DNA of 64,000 bases from Scolanthus callimorphus. Taxonomy: Eukaryota; Cnidaria; Anthozoa; Actiniaria; Edwardsiidae. Below, piece by piece: positions 12,590-24,600 of the stretch. The notes beneath the pieces are model-generated. The model was not told the origin of the DNA. It saw only the letters and a list, made by a program, of their open reading frames with translations, and searched no databases. The position numbers and the translations under genes were made by a program. Numbering within the stretch: the stretch's first letter is position 1; the number at the start of each line of letters is the position of its first letter. The DNA lies in NCBI GenBank assembly GCA_033964015.1, contig CM066916.1:16284501-16348500 (forward strand). Reading direction: 5' to 3'.

Positions 12590-15500
12590 CCCTTATTTGG
12601 TGTGTAGAGCAAAGTTGCTGGTCTTTTCTGAACTGCTGAACTGCCAGGAAAAGGAAGGAGTGAAGAAGGGATGATTTCTCCCAGCCAGCGCCAGTCAAAA
12701 TGGCACACGCAAAAAAGAAAGAAAAAATAAATAAAATTAGCTATAAAAAAGTAAAAGAGAACACATAGCGACTAACAAACCGTTTACAGAAGATGGGTTT
12801 CGACAACGAAAGTAAAATACTTAGGAAAATACCGAGCTTAGGCATGTCTCCCCCATGCCTCTGAATGCCCTGATGTGTATGTGTTTTCGCACGATAACAA
12901 ATTGTTCAATAAAAAGGCAACTACGTAATATTTCCAGAAAATAATTATACAATCTAAAATCTGCTATTCTTTGTTATTCTCTATTAGTGCAAAGTTTCTT
13001 CATGAAGTTTATCAGTTTTGCTGGAATGACAAGATGAGTTTCGCTCGACTTTTACTTAAAATTAGTGTGATCTAATCAACTATTTTGGCAAAAATCGGAG
13101 ACGGAAAATATCGAAGGCAGGTCCTTAGAACTAAAGGAAGTCTGTAAAGGTAAACGATAATCACAACAGATATTTTTAAGTCATTTCCGAACTGATTCCG
13201 GGCTATCTACTTACCGTTTGTTTAGAGGAGGAATATATAATATTTTTGAACAACTTGCTAGTAGAGAATGCCTGAATGGCGCAGTGGTTTTCGCCTTAAG
13301 AGCAAGAGGGTGCGGGTTCGAGGCCGACAAGTGACGGGGAATGTATTTTTTAAAACTTTTTCTCATCTATTTCCTACTCCTACAAGTGATTTAGCGAAAA
13401 TATGTTCCAATATTGGATTAGTTGTTTTAACCGAGCCTTCTGGTGACATTTATTCTTCCGCCACAAATTAAGAAATTTTTCATTTTTTTCCCTAACATAT
13501 CCAAAAATACAAAGATTTTCCAAAACACCACGGATGGATTTCACAAACTAACGAAAAATTAAAATGTTATTGACAAAAACAAAGTTCGGGTAACACCTCT
13601 TTTTCCTCATTTTTATCGGATCGAAGAAAGAGCATCCGTGAGTCTGTGGGTATGGAGCTCGTTGAATGTCAAAATCATAAAAATGCGAATTATTGCAAGT
13701 ATATGGAGAATGAGAAACATTTTTGCTCTAGCAATGACGTCACGTGATGGCGTCATTGAAATTGACATTTCGTTTTCGATCCGAAATCCTGAAAATTAAT
13801 TTGGGCACTAGGCATTTGCTTAACATATTTTGGTTCTTTCTAAGGTGGCCAATGGCTAATTCACTGGAAATCACACCAGAAAAGTAAATCACCCTATTTG
13901 CCTAGAAAGCTGCAACATTTGTATATGTGGAGGTGATAAAGGGTTCATTTCAAAATCCTAAGATTAATTGTTCTTTTCTAGTATAAATTTAGCATAAATC
14001 GCCCCAAAAATACGTAAAACAAAATCTAAGCTGAGGATTTGGTTGAGCTAGTGACAGTGTAAACAAAAAAGTAAAATTCTGTCGTCAGTGCCGTTTTTCG
14101 AATGGGAGGGTTCTGTTCTATTTTGACATTCAGGAAACTGCGTCTAAAATGAAATTACTGCAACTTTCTGAACATATATGATAAGTATTTTGAGCGAGAA
14201 ATGCTTATCACATTTAAAAAAAAAAAAATCTGACATTTTGACGTCTTCTAAGCTAATAAGATGATTTACTTTTAGGTTGTGTATTTAATGAATTAGCCAT
14301 GGGCCACCTTAAATTAACTCTTCATTTAATAATTTTAATTATTTAAAAATTTAAAAATTCAAAGCTGCAAACTGTTACAATATAAGGAAATGAAATAAAG
14401 AACCTTGAATCTTGGAATTTTCTACTTATCACAGGCTCCAATTTATGCAGAAGTTTTCAGTTCAGTTCTTCTAGAGAGTGTCAAAGGCCAGCTGTATTCG
14501 ACTTGTGCGACTCAATGCAAATTATGATCATTTCAGTTGTGTTAAAACCCTTTTGTTGCAATAGCCAGGAGGGGTCCAGGGGGGCAGGGCCACCCCTTTC
14601 TCGGAAAGTTTCCCATACATTTACTGCATTTGCTGTAGAAATGCGGTTAGTTTACTGTACTTATTAAACGTGTAGTTTCCTGTGGAATTTAAATGTCCGA
14701 GCTTTTGTTGCAATAGCCAGGAGGGGTCCAGGGGGGCAGGGCCACCCTTTCTCGGAAAGTTTCCCATACATTTACTGCATTTGCTGTAGAAAATTTGAGC
14801 ATTTTCGTCCCATGTTTTCACTAAAAGCCCCCCCCCCCTCCCTTCAGAAATTCCTGGCTACGCCGCTGCAATGTGTTGCAAATTGAGCGGTTAGTTTACT
14901 GTACTTATTAAACGTGTAGTTTCCTGTGGAATTTAAATGTCCGAGCAGCTTTTCGTGATGAAAATATAAAACCCATACAACTATTTCAATAAAGACAAAA
15001 CTAACACGACTTCTTTTAGCTTGACAGTAGTAAATTTTGGCGACATAATGACAGCATGGAATCTTGCGGTCTCATGTGACTAAAAGCAAAACGTGGAACA
15101 AAGGGAAGACACTGTCGTTTAGCTGTAAAATTTATTACAGGAGAAGTAATAACTCCTCATATCCAAAATGACCGGATTTAGGGACCGGCCGGAATCGGGC
15201 CGGAATCGGGGCAACTTACGTCTGTACTGTAGGTAGCATAGACCATTTTTATTTATTTATTTGTTCCTTTGTCTCATTATTTTGGTTTCACGGGTACTCA
15301 CGTGTGTAGGGGTGTGCGAATTCACCGATCCCGCATTCATTGTTCTACTCCCCCCTCCCCCCTCCCTAGTTGCTGTTCCCAAGTCGGGCCGGCCGGCAGT
15401 CGGGCCGGATCAGCTGGCAGATCCCTCGAAACGGAATTCTAAAATCAATTCGTTTCATGCATCAGGAAACTGAAATTTCTGTTTAGTGGAAAATGAAACA

Positions 15501-15600
15501 TGTTACGACATGTTAATCAGCTGAGTGTTTTTACAAACAATTCATAAATTCGCCATGTAAATCGAATGCTGCTCAGCTTGATTGTGTATTTCTTGCAGCT
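12590..15600. other. Non-coding stretch with local duplications
   Basis: No gene was recognised. At 14,547-14,960 two blocks are each present twice in interleaved order. Block A starts TTGTTGCAATAGCCAGGAGG (about 14,552 and 14,706). Block B starts GCGGTTAGTTTACTGTACTT (about 14,643 and 14,888). The first block contains a GTAGCCAGG-like terminus and C/G runs, matching the CAGGGGCGTAGCC-type MITEs seen elsewhere in the window. Confidence 0.5.
13262..13335 (+). repeat. tRNA-like segment (SINE head or decayed tRNA)
   Basis: TGAATGGCGCAGTGGTTTTC resembles a pol III A box, and GGGTTCGAGGCC about 45 bp downstream resembles a B box. The arms do not fold into a convincing cloverleaf with a paired acceptor stem, so this is more likely a tRNA-derived repeat than a working tRNA gene. 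Confidence 0.35.
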
Positions 15601-15618
15601 GGCAGTTGGAAATGCAAC

Positions 15619-18600
15619 ATGATTCACCGTGCCGTCTTCGCGCTGTTTTTTGGAGTTTTTCTCGCTGGTCACACAGGGGAATTTCTCCCTAGCTCCGACA
15701 GTAAGTATGCCCTGATATAACATCTATTTTAAATGCTGATCATTTTTGATAACAAGTCTTATGCTAACAAAAAACATCCGTCCTAATCGACTCGCAACAT
15801 TTAACAACACATTTGGTAAAACGATAAAAATTAATAGCTCTGTGTGAAAATTAAGATGATGAAGTTATGAAAGGAAAATACATGTGTGGATACCACTCTA
15901 GAAATTCGCCTGAAACTGCTAGATGGCCATCGTCAATAGCTTGTGCTGCCTTGTTTCCTTGCGGAAACTATGCAAGATGAACACAGACTACAATGTGACC
16001 TTGGTCAAATTAATTGCAAATTTACCGTTCTGTGAGTTACTGGGCTAGGCAAACAGCGTCGGCAAGCCAGACGTCTTCAATTTTCGTAATTATTTTCAGA
16101 ACAATAAACCCCAAGGAAAAAGTACGTTTTAATTAAGTATTATTGTAAATTCTCAACAGAGTTTCTTATGTAGTCTAAAATTTAAAGATATTCTAGTTCA
16201 AAAGTTTCAATTTTTAGTTAGATTATAAGTCATTTTTTTATCTTATGTAAGTCAAATAATTACAGAAAGACCTGTAAAAGAGAAATATATTAAAATTTCT
16301 TTTTTATGATTTATGTATAAATTACATAGAAAAACATTCGTTTGTATAAAACAGAAGACTTTTGCAAACGGGGCAAACTCAACAAAACTAAAATAAAATA
16401 AATAATTAAGTGATGAATTGGTAAATTGATAACATAGTGAACTGGATTTCATTCTGAATAACTTTTAGGATTTGTTTCCTAACTTTGGGACAGTTAATAA
16501 CAAGCACAGTCTTATTTTCAAATAAAAAAGCAATATTCTGAACGCGATTCTTCAGCTGTCCAAACTAAACCTGCTCTTGAAACTCCAAATCTATAAAACG
16601 GGGCGGAGTTTGATTGCTTTAACTTCGAGAAAAACACTCGAGATCCTGTTAATTGAAGCTTTTTAGCGGTCATAAAAACAGGATTCAATTAATTGCTATC
16701 GCTTAATTCAGGCTTATGGAATTGTGTTCGTAGAAAAAGTCAGTTGTCTACTAAAACAACCCTTACAACCCGCTGAGACGGAACTTTATTTCTCTTTTCA
16801 TAAGAGATTCTTAATCTAAGTCCTTGACAAAATAAACAAACCTTTGCCAAAATATTGTGAATGGCAAAACTTGTCAGTGACAATTATCAAAACTCTAACA
16901 GCTAGAAAAGGAAAACTAATTCAACAATGAGTTTCAGTTAAAGTAGTTCTGCATTCTGCATTTTTAATTATTTTTCATCCGGTCCCTGCTGCTGGCCTCT
17001 CAATTTCGTCTTTGAATAATTAAAAACCGAAAGGACAATTTCATTCTCAGAACGTGTGCCGAAATGGTAGCATATAAATCTGCTTGAATTTCACGAGATA
17101 CTGCACGGTATTATATGAGAAAAAATACAAATGCAATAAACGTCACTGCAGTTATAAAACGCCGAATCACGACTAGCATTTTCAAAACTTCCTGTGAATT
17201 GGGGCTTTTCTGCTCCGTCCTTGTTTCGCCTGGGTTGGTTGTGGGGGTTGCTAGGCTACAAGAAGGCTTCTAGTTCAATCGATTGGTTTCCATTGTGTCA
17301 TTTGTTTGGTTTCGTCGCGAAGGGGTCGAGTGCACAAGGCTTTACAACAAGGACCTGATTGGCTGGCCGAAAGTTCGAGTACCAGAACAGAAAAAGAAAG
17401 AAGATGCAAAACGTTGTCTATCACTCCTAATTTTCAAAAGCTGATCGCATCACAAAGACCCGTGTATAAGATGGAAATGCTCCTCTTCGCATCCTCGATC
17501 GTCATTAAAGGGGCTGTATCACGGTCATTTGAATACATTTGTAAATAAAATTTGTATGTAATCATCCCTAAATCACTTATATCACTTAGTATTAGTAGCC
17601 TAATAGGATTTACAAGCAAATTTTGATGTAACTTCAAACTTCGAAAACTTGTCATCCTGACAAGATTTCAAAAACTCATTGTTGCAATCCGTTTCCATTC
17701 GCTCTGTAATAGGAGTAGTATAGTAGGGGCCGAATTAGCAGTTTTTTTTCGGAGCCTCGGAGCTTTTTTCGGAGCCCGGTGCGGAGCCGCGGAGCCGGAT
17801 GACGTCACAGACTATTTTTTTTGCGGGTGAGCCTGCGGCTGAGCATGCGGGTGAGCCGGACGACGTCATTGCCTATTGTATTCAAAACAAAGGGAGACAA
17901 TAGGATAGCCCCCCCCCCCCCTACTTTTTTGTCTCAAGACAAAAGAAGGAGCATTGTGGTGAGGAGCCTATTGTAATTGGAGACATTAGAAGGACACCCC
18001 CACCCCCCTACTTTTTTTTGTCTCAAGACAATAGAACAATGCAAGCTATTGTTCTCGGACTCAATAAAAGCCTAGCACTGAAGTCACCATCGAGTAATAT
18101 TATTCCACGGTTCAATGGGTTCTTATGCTAATGAGTCTTTTGTATTTCTAAGTCTTTTGTGTAAGGGATTAGTGTTTGTTGACTGCAAGTCGAATATTAT
18201 AGTGTAAGGTTTTGTTTATTCGGCGATAACATATCAGAAAATGCAGAGATATGGTTTATTCTCTTTATTATAAAATGAATGAATATCGATTACATAAAAT
18301 ACTATTACATAAAATACTACCACTAACGGTTAGGTAAATAACCGCTTTATTAAGAAATTGATTACAAGTCTAAAGTCTGTTCGCTAGTATTCTTGACTTG
18401 AGGTAGAGGTTTCCTATTAGCTACAATTTTTTTTTTGTTATTTAATTTTATACGGAGAAGAACGGTAAGAACGCAACCGATAGCGTCTCAACGTGGATTT
18501 TAGATACGGTCCGTCTTTATCGGCATCATCATCCAAATAATTCTTTAATATATTTTTTAATTTTGGCTTCTTTGGCTTCTTTGGGGTAATACTCGCTGAT

Positions 18601-21600
18601 GGTGGCGGTGTCAAAGTCAGTTCTGGAAGTGTTGGGGTCAGCGGAACAAAGGATGTCTTGGGAGATTCTACCACCTTTGCCGAGTAGGGTATGGTGGCTG
18701 CCTCGGGTGATGATAACGGGATACTTTGGGGAGTAGTGTAGGTAGGTGTTGCTACTGGTGGTTCTACACTCGCTGGAGGAGTGTGACTTGCTTGGTGCTT
18801 CATTCGCAACAAATCGTTTTGAAGCTGCGTGTATCGTATTACCTTGTCACCTTCACTCATAGTTTGACTGTGAAGGATGTCATTCATTTTGTCGTGTAGT
18901 TCTCTCATGCGCAGCTTCTCTGGAGAAAGATCCATATTTTGATAACTAAGAAATTTTAGGAGCTCTTTCCCAATGGCGTCATCCGTTTTCTCGATGGCTG
19001 TCTCTTCCCCAGGAAGGACATTGGTGCGTAGTCTGCAGTTGTCGTTGGTTGCTGGTTTTAAGTCAACAAACAGGTAGCCAAAAGGTTTCCGCACAGCCTC
19101 TTCATACTTGTCAAGAAAGTAATGCGTGTTGCGTGGATACATTTGTTTTGCCAACGTCATCACTTGCAATTGGTCTCTTGGGTTCTTGAATAGGACCAAG
19201 TAGTGGCTGTTTAAGGATATGTTTCGATTGACTTTTCCTTGATGGAACAGATTTTGTAAGATATAAATCACTGACAGATTTCTGTGATGGGATCCCTTGG
19301 TGAATAAGTTTGCAATCCTATCGTCATTCCCGGTTTCAATCATCTGATCGTCAATGACAATGAGGTTTCGTATATGCACGTCAAAGTATGAGTCTTGCTC
19401 AATGTTGGTTGGGATTCCTTTTACGAATTCTATTTGTGGGGTAGACATGGCTAAGGCGGTGTAGGCTGGCTGCCACTGAGCATAGCACCAGACTATGCGT
19501 TGGGGTGGGGGTGAGATTGTTTTTTGTGCCTGCTCTAGTAGTTTCTGTACCCAAACGGTTTTTCCACTTCCGGTCATTCCTGCGACCATGCAGGTAAAAG
19601 GATGTTGGAGTTGAAAGGGCCCACACAAATCATGCTTCTCTATTGTATTTTGTGTCCTAGGAAAAGAGGGAATTCCTCGCTGATTGATTTCCTGTTGCAG
19701 CCAATACTTTCTGTCGGCCCCATCCATTCCGTGAATCCTGCTAAGATGAGTCGAAATATTATTTTGGTGCTTCCCACATAAAGGGCATGACCTTCCCATG
19801 ACGATACGTGTGCTTAACTGACACAATCTGCACTCGAGCCCTCTTTTATACACACAAGTTAGACTATGTTAGATTAGGTAGCTAGACTATGTTAGACTAG
19901 GTAGCTAGACTATGTTAGTCTATGTTAGACTATGTTAGTCTATGTTAGACTATGTTAGACTAGGTAGCTAGACTATGTTAGACTATGTTAGACTAGGTAG
20001 CTAGACTATGTTAGTCTATGTTAGACTATGTTAGTCTATGTTAGACTATGTTAGACTAGGTAGCTAGACTATGTTAGTCTATGTTAGACTATGTTAGTCT
20101 ATGTTAGACTATGTTAGACTAGGTAGCTAGACTATGTTAGTCTATGTTAGACTATGTTAGACTAGGTAGCTAGACTATGTTAGTCTAGGTTAGACTATGT
20201 TAGACTAGGTAGCTAGTCTATGTTAGACTATGTTAGACTAGGTAGCTAGACTATGTTAGTCTATGTTAGACTATGTTAGACTAGGTAGCTAGACTATGTT
20301 AGTCTATGTTAGACTAGGTAGCTAGACTATGTTAGTCTATGTTAGACTATGTTAGACTAGGTAGCTAGACTATGTTAGACTATGTTAGACTATGTTAGCT
20401 AGTTAAGGTTTTAAAGCCACATCAAAAGAATGCTATTCCAATAAAGAAATGGTATAAATAATGGTAACATCATGTTTCTTCTGTTCATTTACAACCATGT
20501 CTCGAGTAGTGAAGAACAACGTAGGCTTTCTTCAAGCCTTGTGTCACTGCCCACGGCATCAGCGTCAATACCTTCTCGACACAGCCACCCCAGAACAAGT
20601 ACATGCTCTAACTCAGATTGCCCATAATGTTGGAAATGGATATATTCCATTGGGTGACGAGGAGTTTAGTAACATAAGACGACACGGGGAGGACCTAGGC
20701 GCCTTGGCTAGTGGTTCCACCCCTTTCAAAGAAAAAAAGCAAATCTTGTCACAAAAAGGGGGTGGGTTTGTCCAAGACCTACTCGTCCCTGTTTTAGCAT
20801 TACTCCTCTGAGGGTATAAATACAAGTCACGTTTGAGGATCAGCAAATCATTTGCCAATGGTATTCGCCATGAAACGTTCACTGGACTCAGACAGCGATA
20901 TGTCTAGCGATGACGAGAGTGAGCAAGAGGAGGAAAAAGATGGACCTCGAATCAAAGACGTGTTGAATCAGATTTCAAATGCTGTTCCCTATCAAAATGC
21001 CCGAGACCTTCTGCACAGTATAGCCGCCTCTAAAGATATTTTTTTGGTCGCCTAACGGGGAAATGATTCGTCGTAAACGCAGAATACCAAACACAGTTAT
21101 TGCTGATCTTGTAGAGTTTGTATTACTACCTTTCAGCGAAGACATTTCACCACCAAGAGGTTTAAAGGCTTTTCTCGAGGGACTTGCAGAATTAGGAATT
21201 GATAAGAGACTGATCCGTAACAAAGCAGCTTTGAACGATGTAGTTACCTATGAAAGTAGGGAGACACAAAGCGAGCAGTCTAGCGATGATGAAACGGACG
21301 ATAATAATGAAAGTGATGAAGAAACTGACCAATCTAGTGACGATAAGGACGTGGAGCAATCCGATGATGAGGAAACTGAGCAATCCAGTGACGAAGACAT
21401 GAGACAAGTGGGAGATGGAGTCTCGGGTGACATTGAAAAGAAAGCTGATGGATTATGCAGTCATTGTGAAGGGAACAATTCTTATCGCATCGATATTGCT
21501 GGGTGTGGAAAATGCTTGTGGCAAGATAAAATGTCCGGACGTTACGAAAAAGACAAACTCTACGAATGCCCAGTTTGTCAAAAGCAATCCCCAATGGGAA

Positions 21601-24600
21601 AAGCTTGGAAGGGGTCTTTTCTGCGGTGTTATGATTGCATGGCGGGCTCGTATTACAACAAGAAAAAAGATGAGTGGAAAACTCTACCTCAAGTCAAGAA
21701 TACTAGCGAACAGACTTTAGACTTGTAATCAATTTCTTAATAAAGCGGTTATTTACCTAACCGTTAGTGGTAGTATTTTATGTAATAGTATTTTATGTAA
21801 TCGATATTCATTCATTTATAATAAAGAGAATAAACCATATCTCTGCATTTTCTGATATGTTATCGCCGAATAAACAAAACCTAACACTATAATATTCGAC
21901 TTGCAGTCAACAAACACTAATCCCTTACACAAAAGACTTAGAAATACAAAAGACTCATTAGCATAAGAACCCATTGAACCGTGGAATAATATTACTCGAT
22001 GGTGACTTCAGTGCTAGGCTTTTATTGAGTCCGAGAACAATAGCTTGCATTGTTCTATTGTCTTGAGACAAAAAAAAGTAGGGGGGTGGGGGGTGTCCTT
22101 CTAATGTCTCCAATTACAATAGGCTCCTCACCACAATGCTCCTTCTTTTGTCTTGAGACAAAAAAGTAGGGGGGGGGGGGTATCCTATTGTCTCCCTTTG
22201 TTTTGAATACAATAGGCAATGACGTCGTCCGGCTCACCCGCATGCTCAGCCGCAGGCTCACCCTCAAAAAAAATAGTCTGTGACGTCATCCGGCTCACCC
22301 GCATGCTCACCCGCATGCTCACCCTCAGGCTCACCCTCAAAAAAATAGTCTATGACGTCATCCGGCTCCGCGGCTCCGAAAAAAGCTCCGAGGCTCCGAA
22401 AACAGCTACGCGGCTCCGCACCGGGCTCCGAAAAAAGCTCCGAGGCTCCGAAAAAAAACTGCTAATTCGGCCCCTACTATACTACTAATAGGTCCATGAT
22501 CCATGGCCTATAATCATGATCGATTTGTAGTTTAAAGGCTATTTAACAAGCCTAAACTAGTATTTTGGCTGTCCATCAGTTATTTGTATGTTTTTTACAA
22601 CACCAAAAGTGTGCTAAAATCGTGACGTACTCTCTTTAGGTACCAAGGGACCAATCGAACTCGACGGGGACATAATCATTGGGGGTCTCTTCAACGTACA
22701 CATGAGAGACAGCACCACTGAAAATGAGTGCGGGGACGTAGACCCTAACCCTGGTTTCCAGTACTACGCGTCCGCAATCTTCGCCATCAACGAAATCAAC
22801 AACGACCCGAACATTCTCCCGGGAATCAAACTTGGCGCTCGGATTTACGACACATGCCGAAGCCAAACGATCGGAGCCGACGGAGCGAAGGAGATAATCA
22901 AATACACACTCCTCGACAAAATCAACAGCACCCCTCCTCTAGCGGGAGTTGTGGGACCATTTCGCAGTGACGTAGCAGTCGCAGTTGCTAATCTCCTTCG
23001 TGTGTTCAACATCCCCCAAGTCAGCTTCGGCGCGACCACGACTGAACTTAGCAACAAACAAATCTATGGGTACTTCTTCAGGACAGTACCACCTAATTCA
23101 TTCCAAGGCCGGGCGTTAGTGGACGTTGTGCGCCATTTTGGGTGGAGCTATGTTATGACTGTGCACTCGACTGGTAATTATGGGGAGCCTGGTATGGACG
23201 AGGTATATAAGGCGGCAGCTAACAAGGATGTCTGTATCGCGGATAAGCACAAGCTCCCGAGATTCCCGAAAGATAAGGACTACAGAGCTGCTATTGCACG
23301 CTTTCTAGGTGGGTAGAGAATCTAGTAAAGCTGTGAGAACAGAGTAAGGTCAGGCCGTAACCTTCTCCAGTTCTCTAGGGTAGGAAACGAAGAAGCTAAG
23401 GGGATACCTAACGGTCAACATGTGGCAACTCTCTATGAATGTCGGAATATCAGAGCGGTGTGACTGAGAGTACGACATATCAAATATGAAAGGCATTTCG
23501 ACCAGTCTTTGTTTTGGTCTTCAAATGTATTCCCATTACACAATCTAACATCTACAATGTGCTTTTAAAAGCAGACGCAACGTTTTTAGCAGTACACCAC
23601 TAGAAACCCACCTAAAATCAATAAAATAGTAAAATTGCAAAATTTGGAAACTAGCGTAGATATAGTCATGCGAAGTCGTTTCTTACGGGTGTAGGATATG
23701 CTACACGGAAAGTGATCGAGGAACCGTGTTAAATTGAGTTACGGCACCCGAGTTAGGAGTCGAGTCATGAATCGAGTTACTAAATTCGAATGAGGAACTA
23801 ATTAATTGTGTCCCTTTCTGTTATAGACATCAGCAGACAGCATAAGCGATCGGTAAATGTGATCGTGATGTTCTGCATCCAGCGAGACAACACTGAATTA
23901 GTTAGGGCGGCTAAGGAACTACTGACGGACAAGGATCGATTCATATGGGTCGCCAGTAACTCATGGGGCGCGCGAGAACCCGTTACCAACGGCAACGAGG
24001 AAGGGGGTGAGGGGGCTATCACTCTCAACTACATCGACGGAAACGTGGAGCGGTTTAAGGACTACCTGTTGTCCCTGACTGCATTATCAGACAACACCAC
24101 CTGGTTCCACGAATTCTGGCAAAAATCTATGAAGTGTCGACTAAACATAGCCAAGAGACAGTGGAATTCTACCAAAGAGTGCTCTCTCAGTGATAAGCTT
24201 CCAGCTAGTTTTGGCATTGCACCAGTCCGTGTGGCCATGAATGCTGTTTACGCTACTGCTCACGCACTGAATGACATGCACAAGGATTTATGTGGTGGGA
24301 GGAGTGGTATGTGCGACAGCTTGCGTGCCCTTAAAAGGGAGGTTTTCCTAGAGTACCTAAAGAACGTAAGCTTCCCAGACTCGGCCTTGAATTACACGGT
24401 GAACTTTAACCGTAACGGGGAAGTAGATGGAAATTACAGTGTTCTGAACTTTAGGAAGTTAAACGGAGCATTCGTGTACCGCAAAGTTGGTGCGTGGGGA
24501 GGTGTTCTCATGGACGATGATTCAATAGAAGGGAGTGCAAGTATTGATGATGATCTGGTATCCTGGGAGCCGGGGTGGGACGCACAGCCACAGTCTTTCT

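Larger units (their letters stand above)
17714..22486. mobile_element. Compact Polinton/Maverick-type element (4,773 bp)
   Basis: The element begins AGTAGTATAGTAGGGG and ends with the inverse complement (5'-AG ... CT-3'). It is flanked by the 6-bp duplication AATAGG and has terminal inverted repeats of about 700-800 bp, all Polinton hallmarks. It encodes, divergently, an FtsK/HerA-type packaging ATPase (minus) and a small conserved protein plus a frameshifted acidic zinc-ribbon protein (plus). It lacks the integrase, protein-primed DNA polymerase B, capsid proteins and protease expected of a full 15-20 kb Polinton. It sits in intron 1 of the mGluR-like gene. The duplication and TIRs are intact, so insertion looks fairly recent. 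It may be an internally reduced Polinton, or a non-autonomous relative that keeps only packaging-related genes. Confidence 0.9.

Noticed and set aside
17500..17660. Left half of a TTAAAGGGG-type MITE disrupted by the Polinton
   Set aside because: TTAAAGGGGCTGTATCACGG looks like a MITE end, but no matching inverted terminus was found before the receptor exon at 22,640.
18438..19853. Packaging ATPase starting at 19,853
   Set aside because: That start is a GTG and the codons run through a TATAAAAG box; the ATG at 19,799 fits the promoter better.
19856..20400. Repeat array that could be taken for a CRISPR array
   Set aside because: Units are contiguous 10-20 bp variants without unique spacers, in a eukaryotic transposon, with no cas genes.
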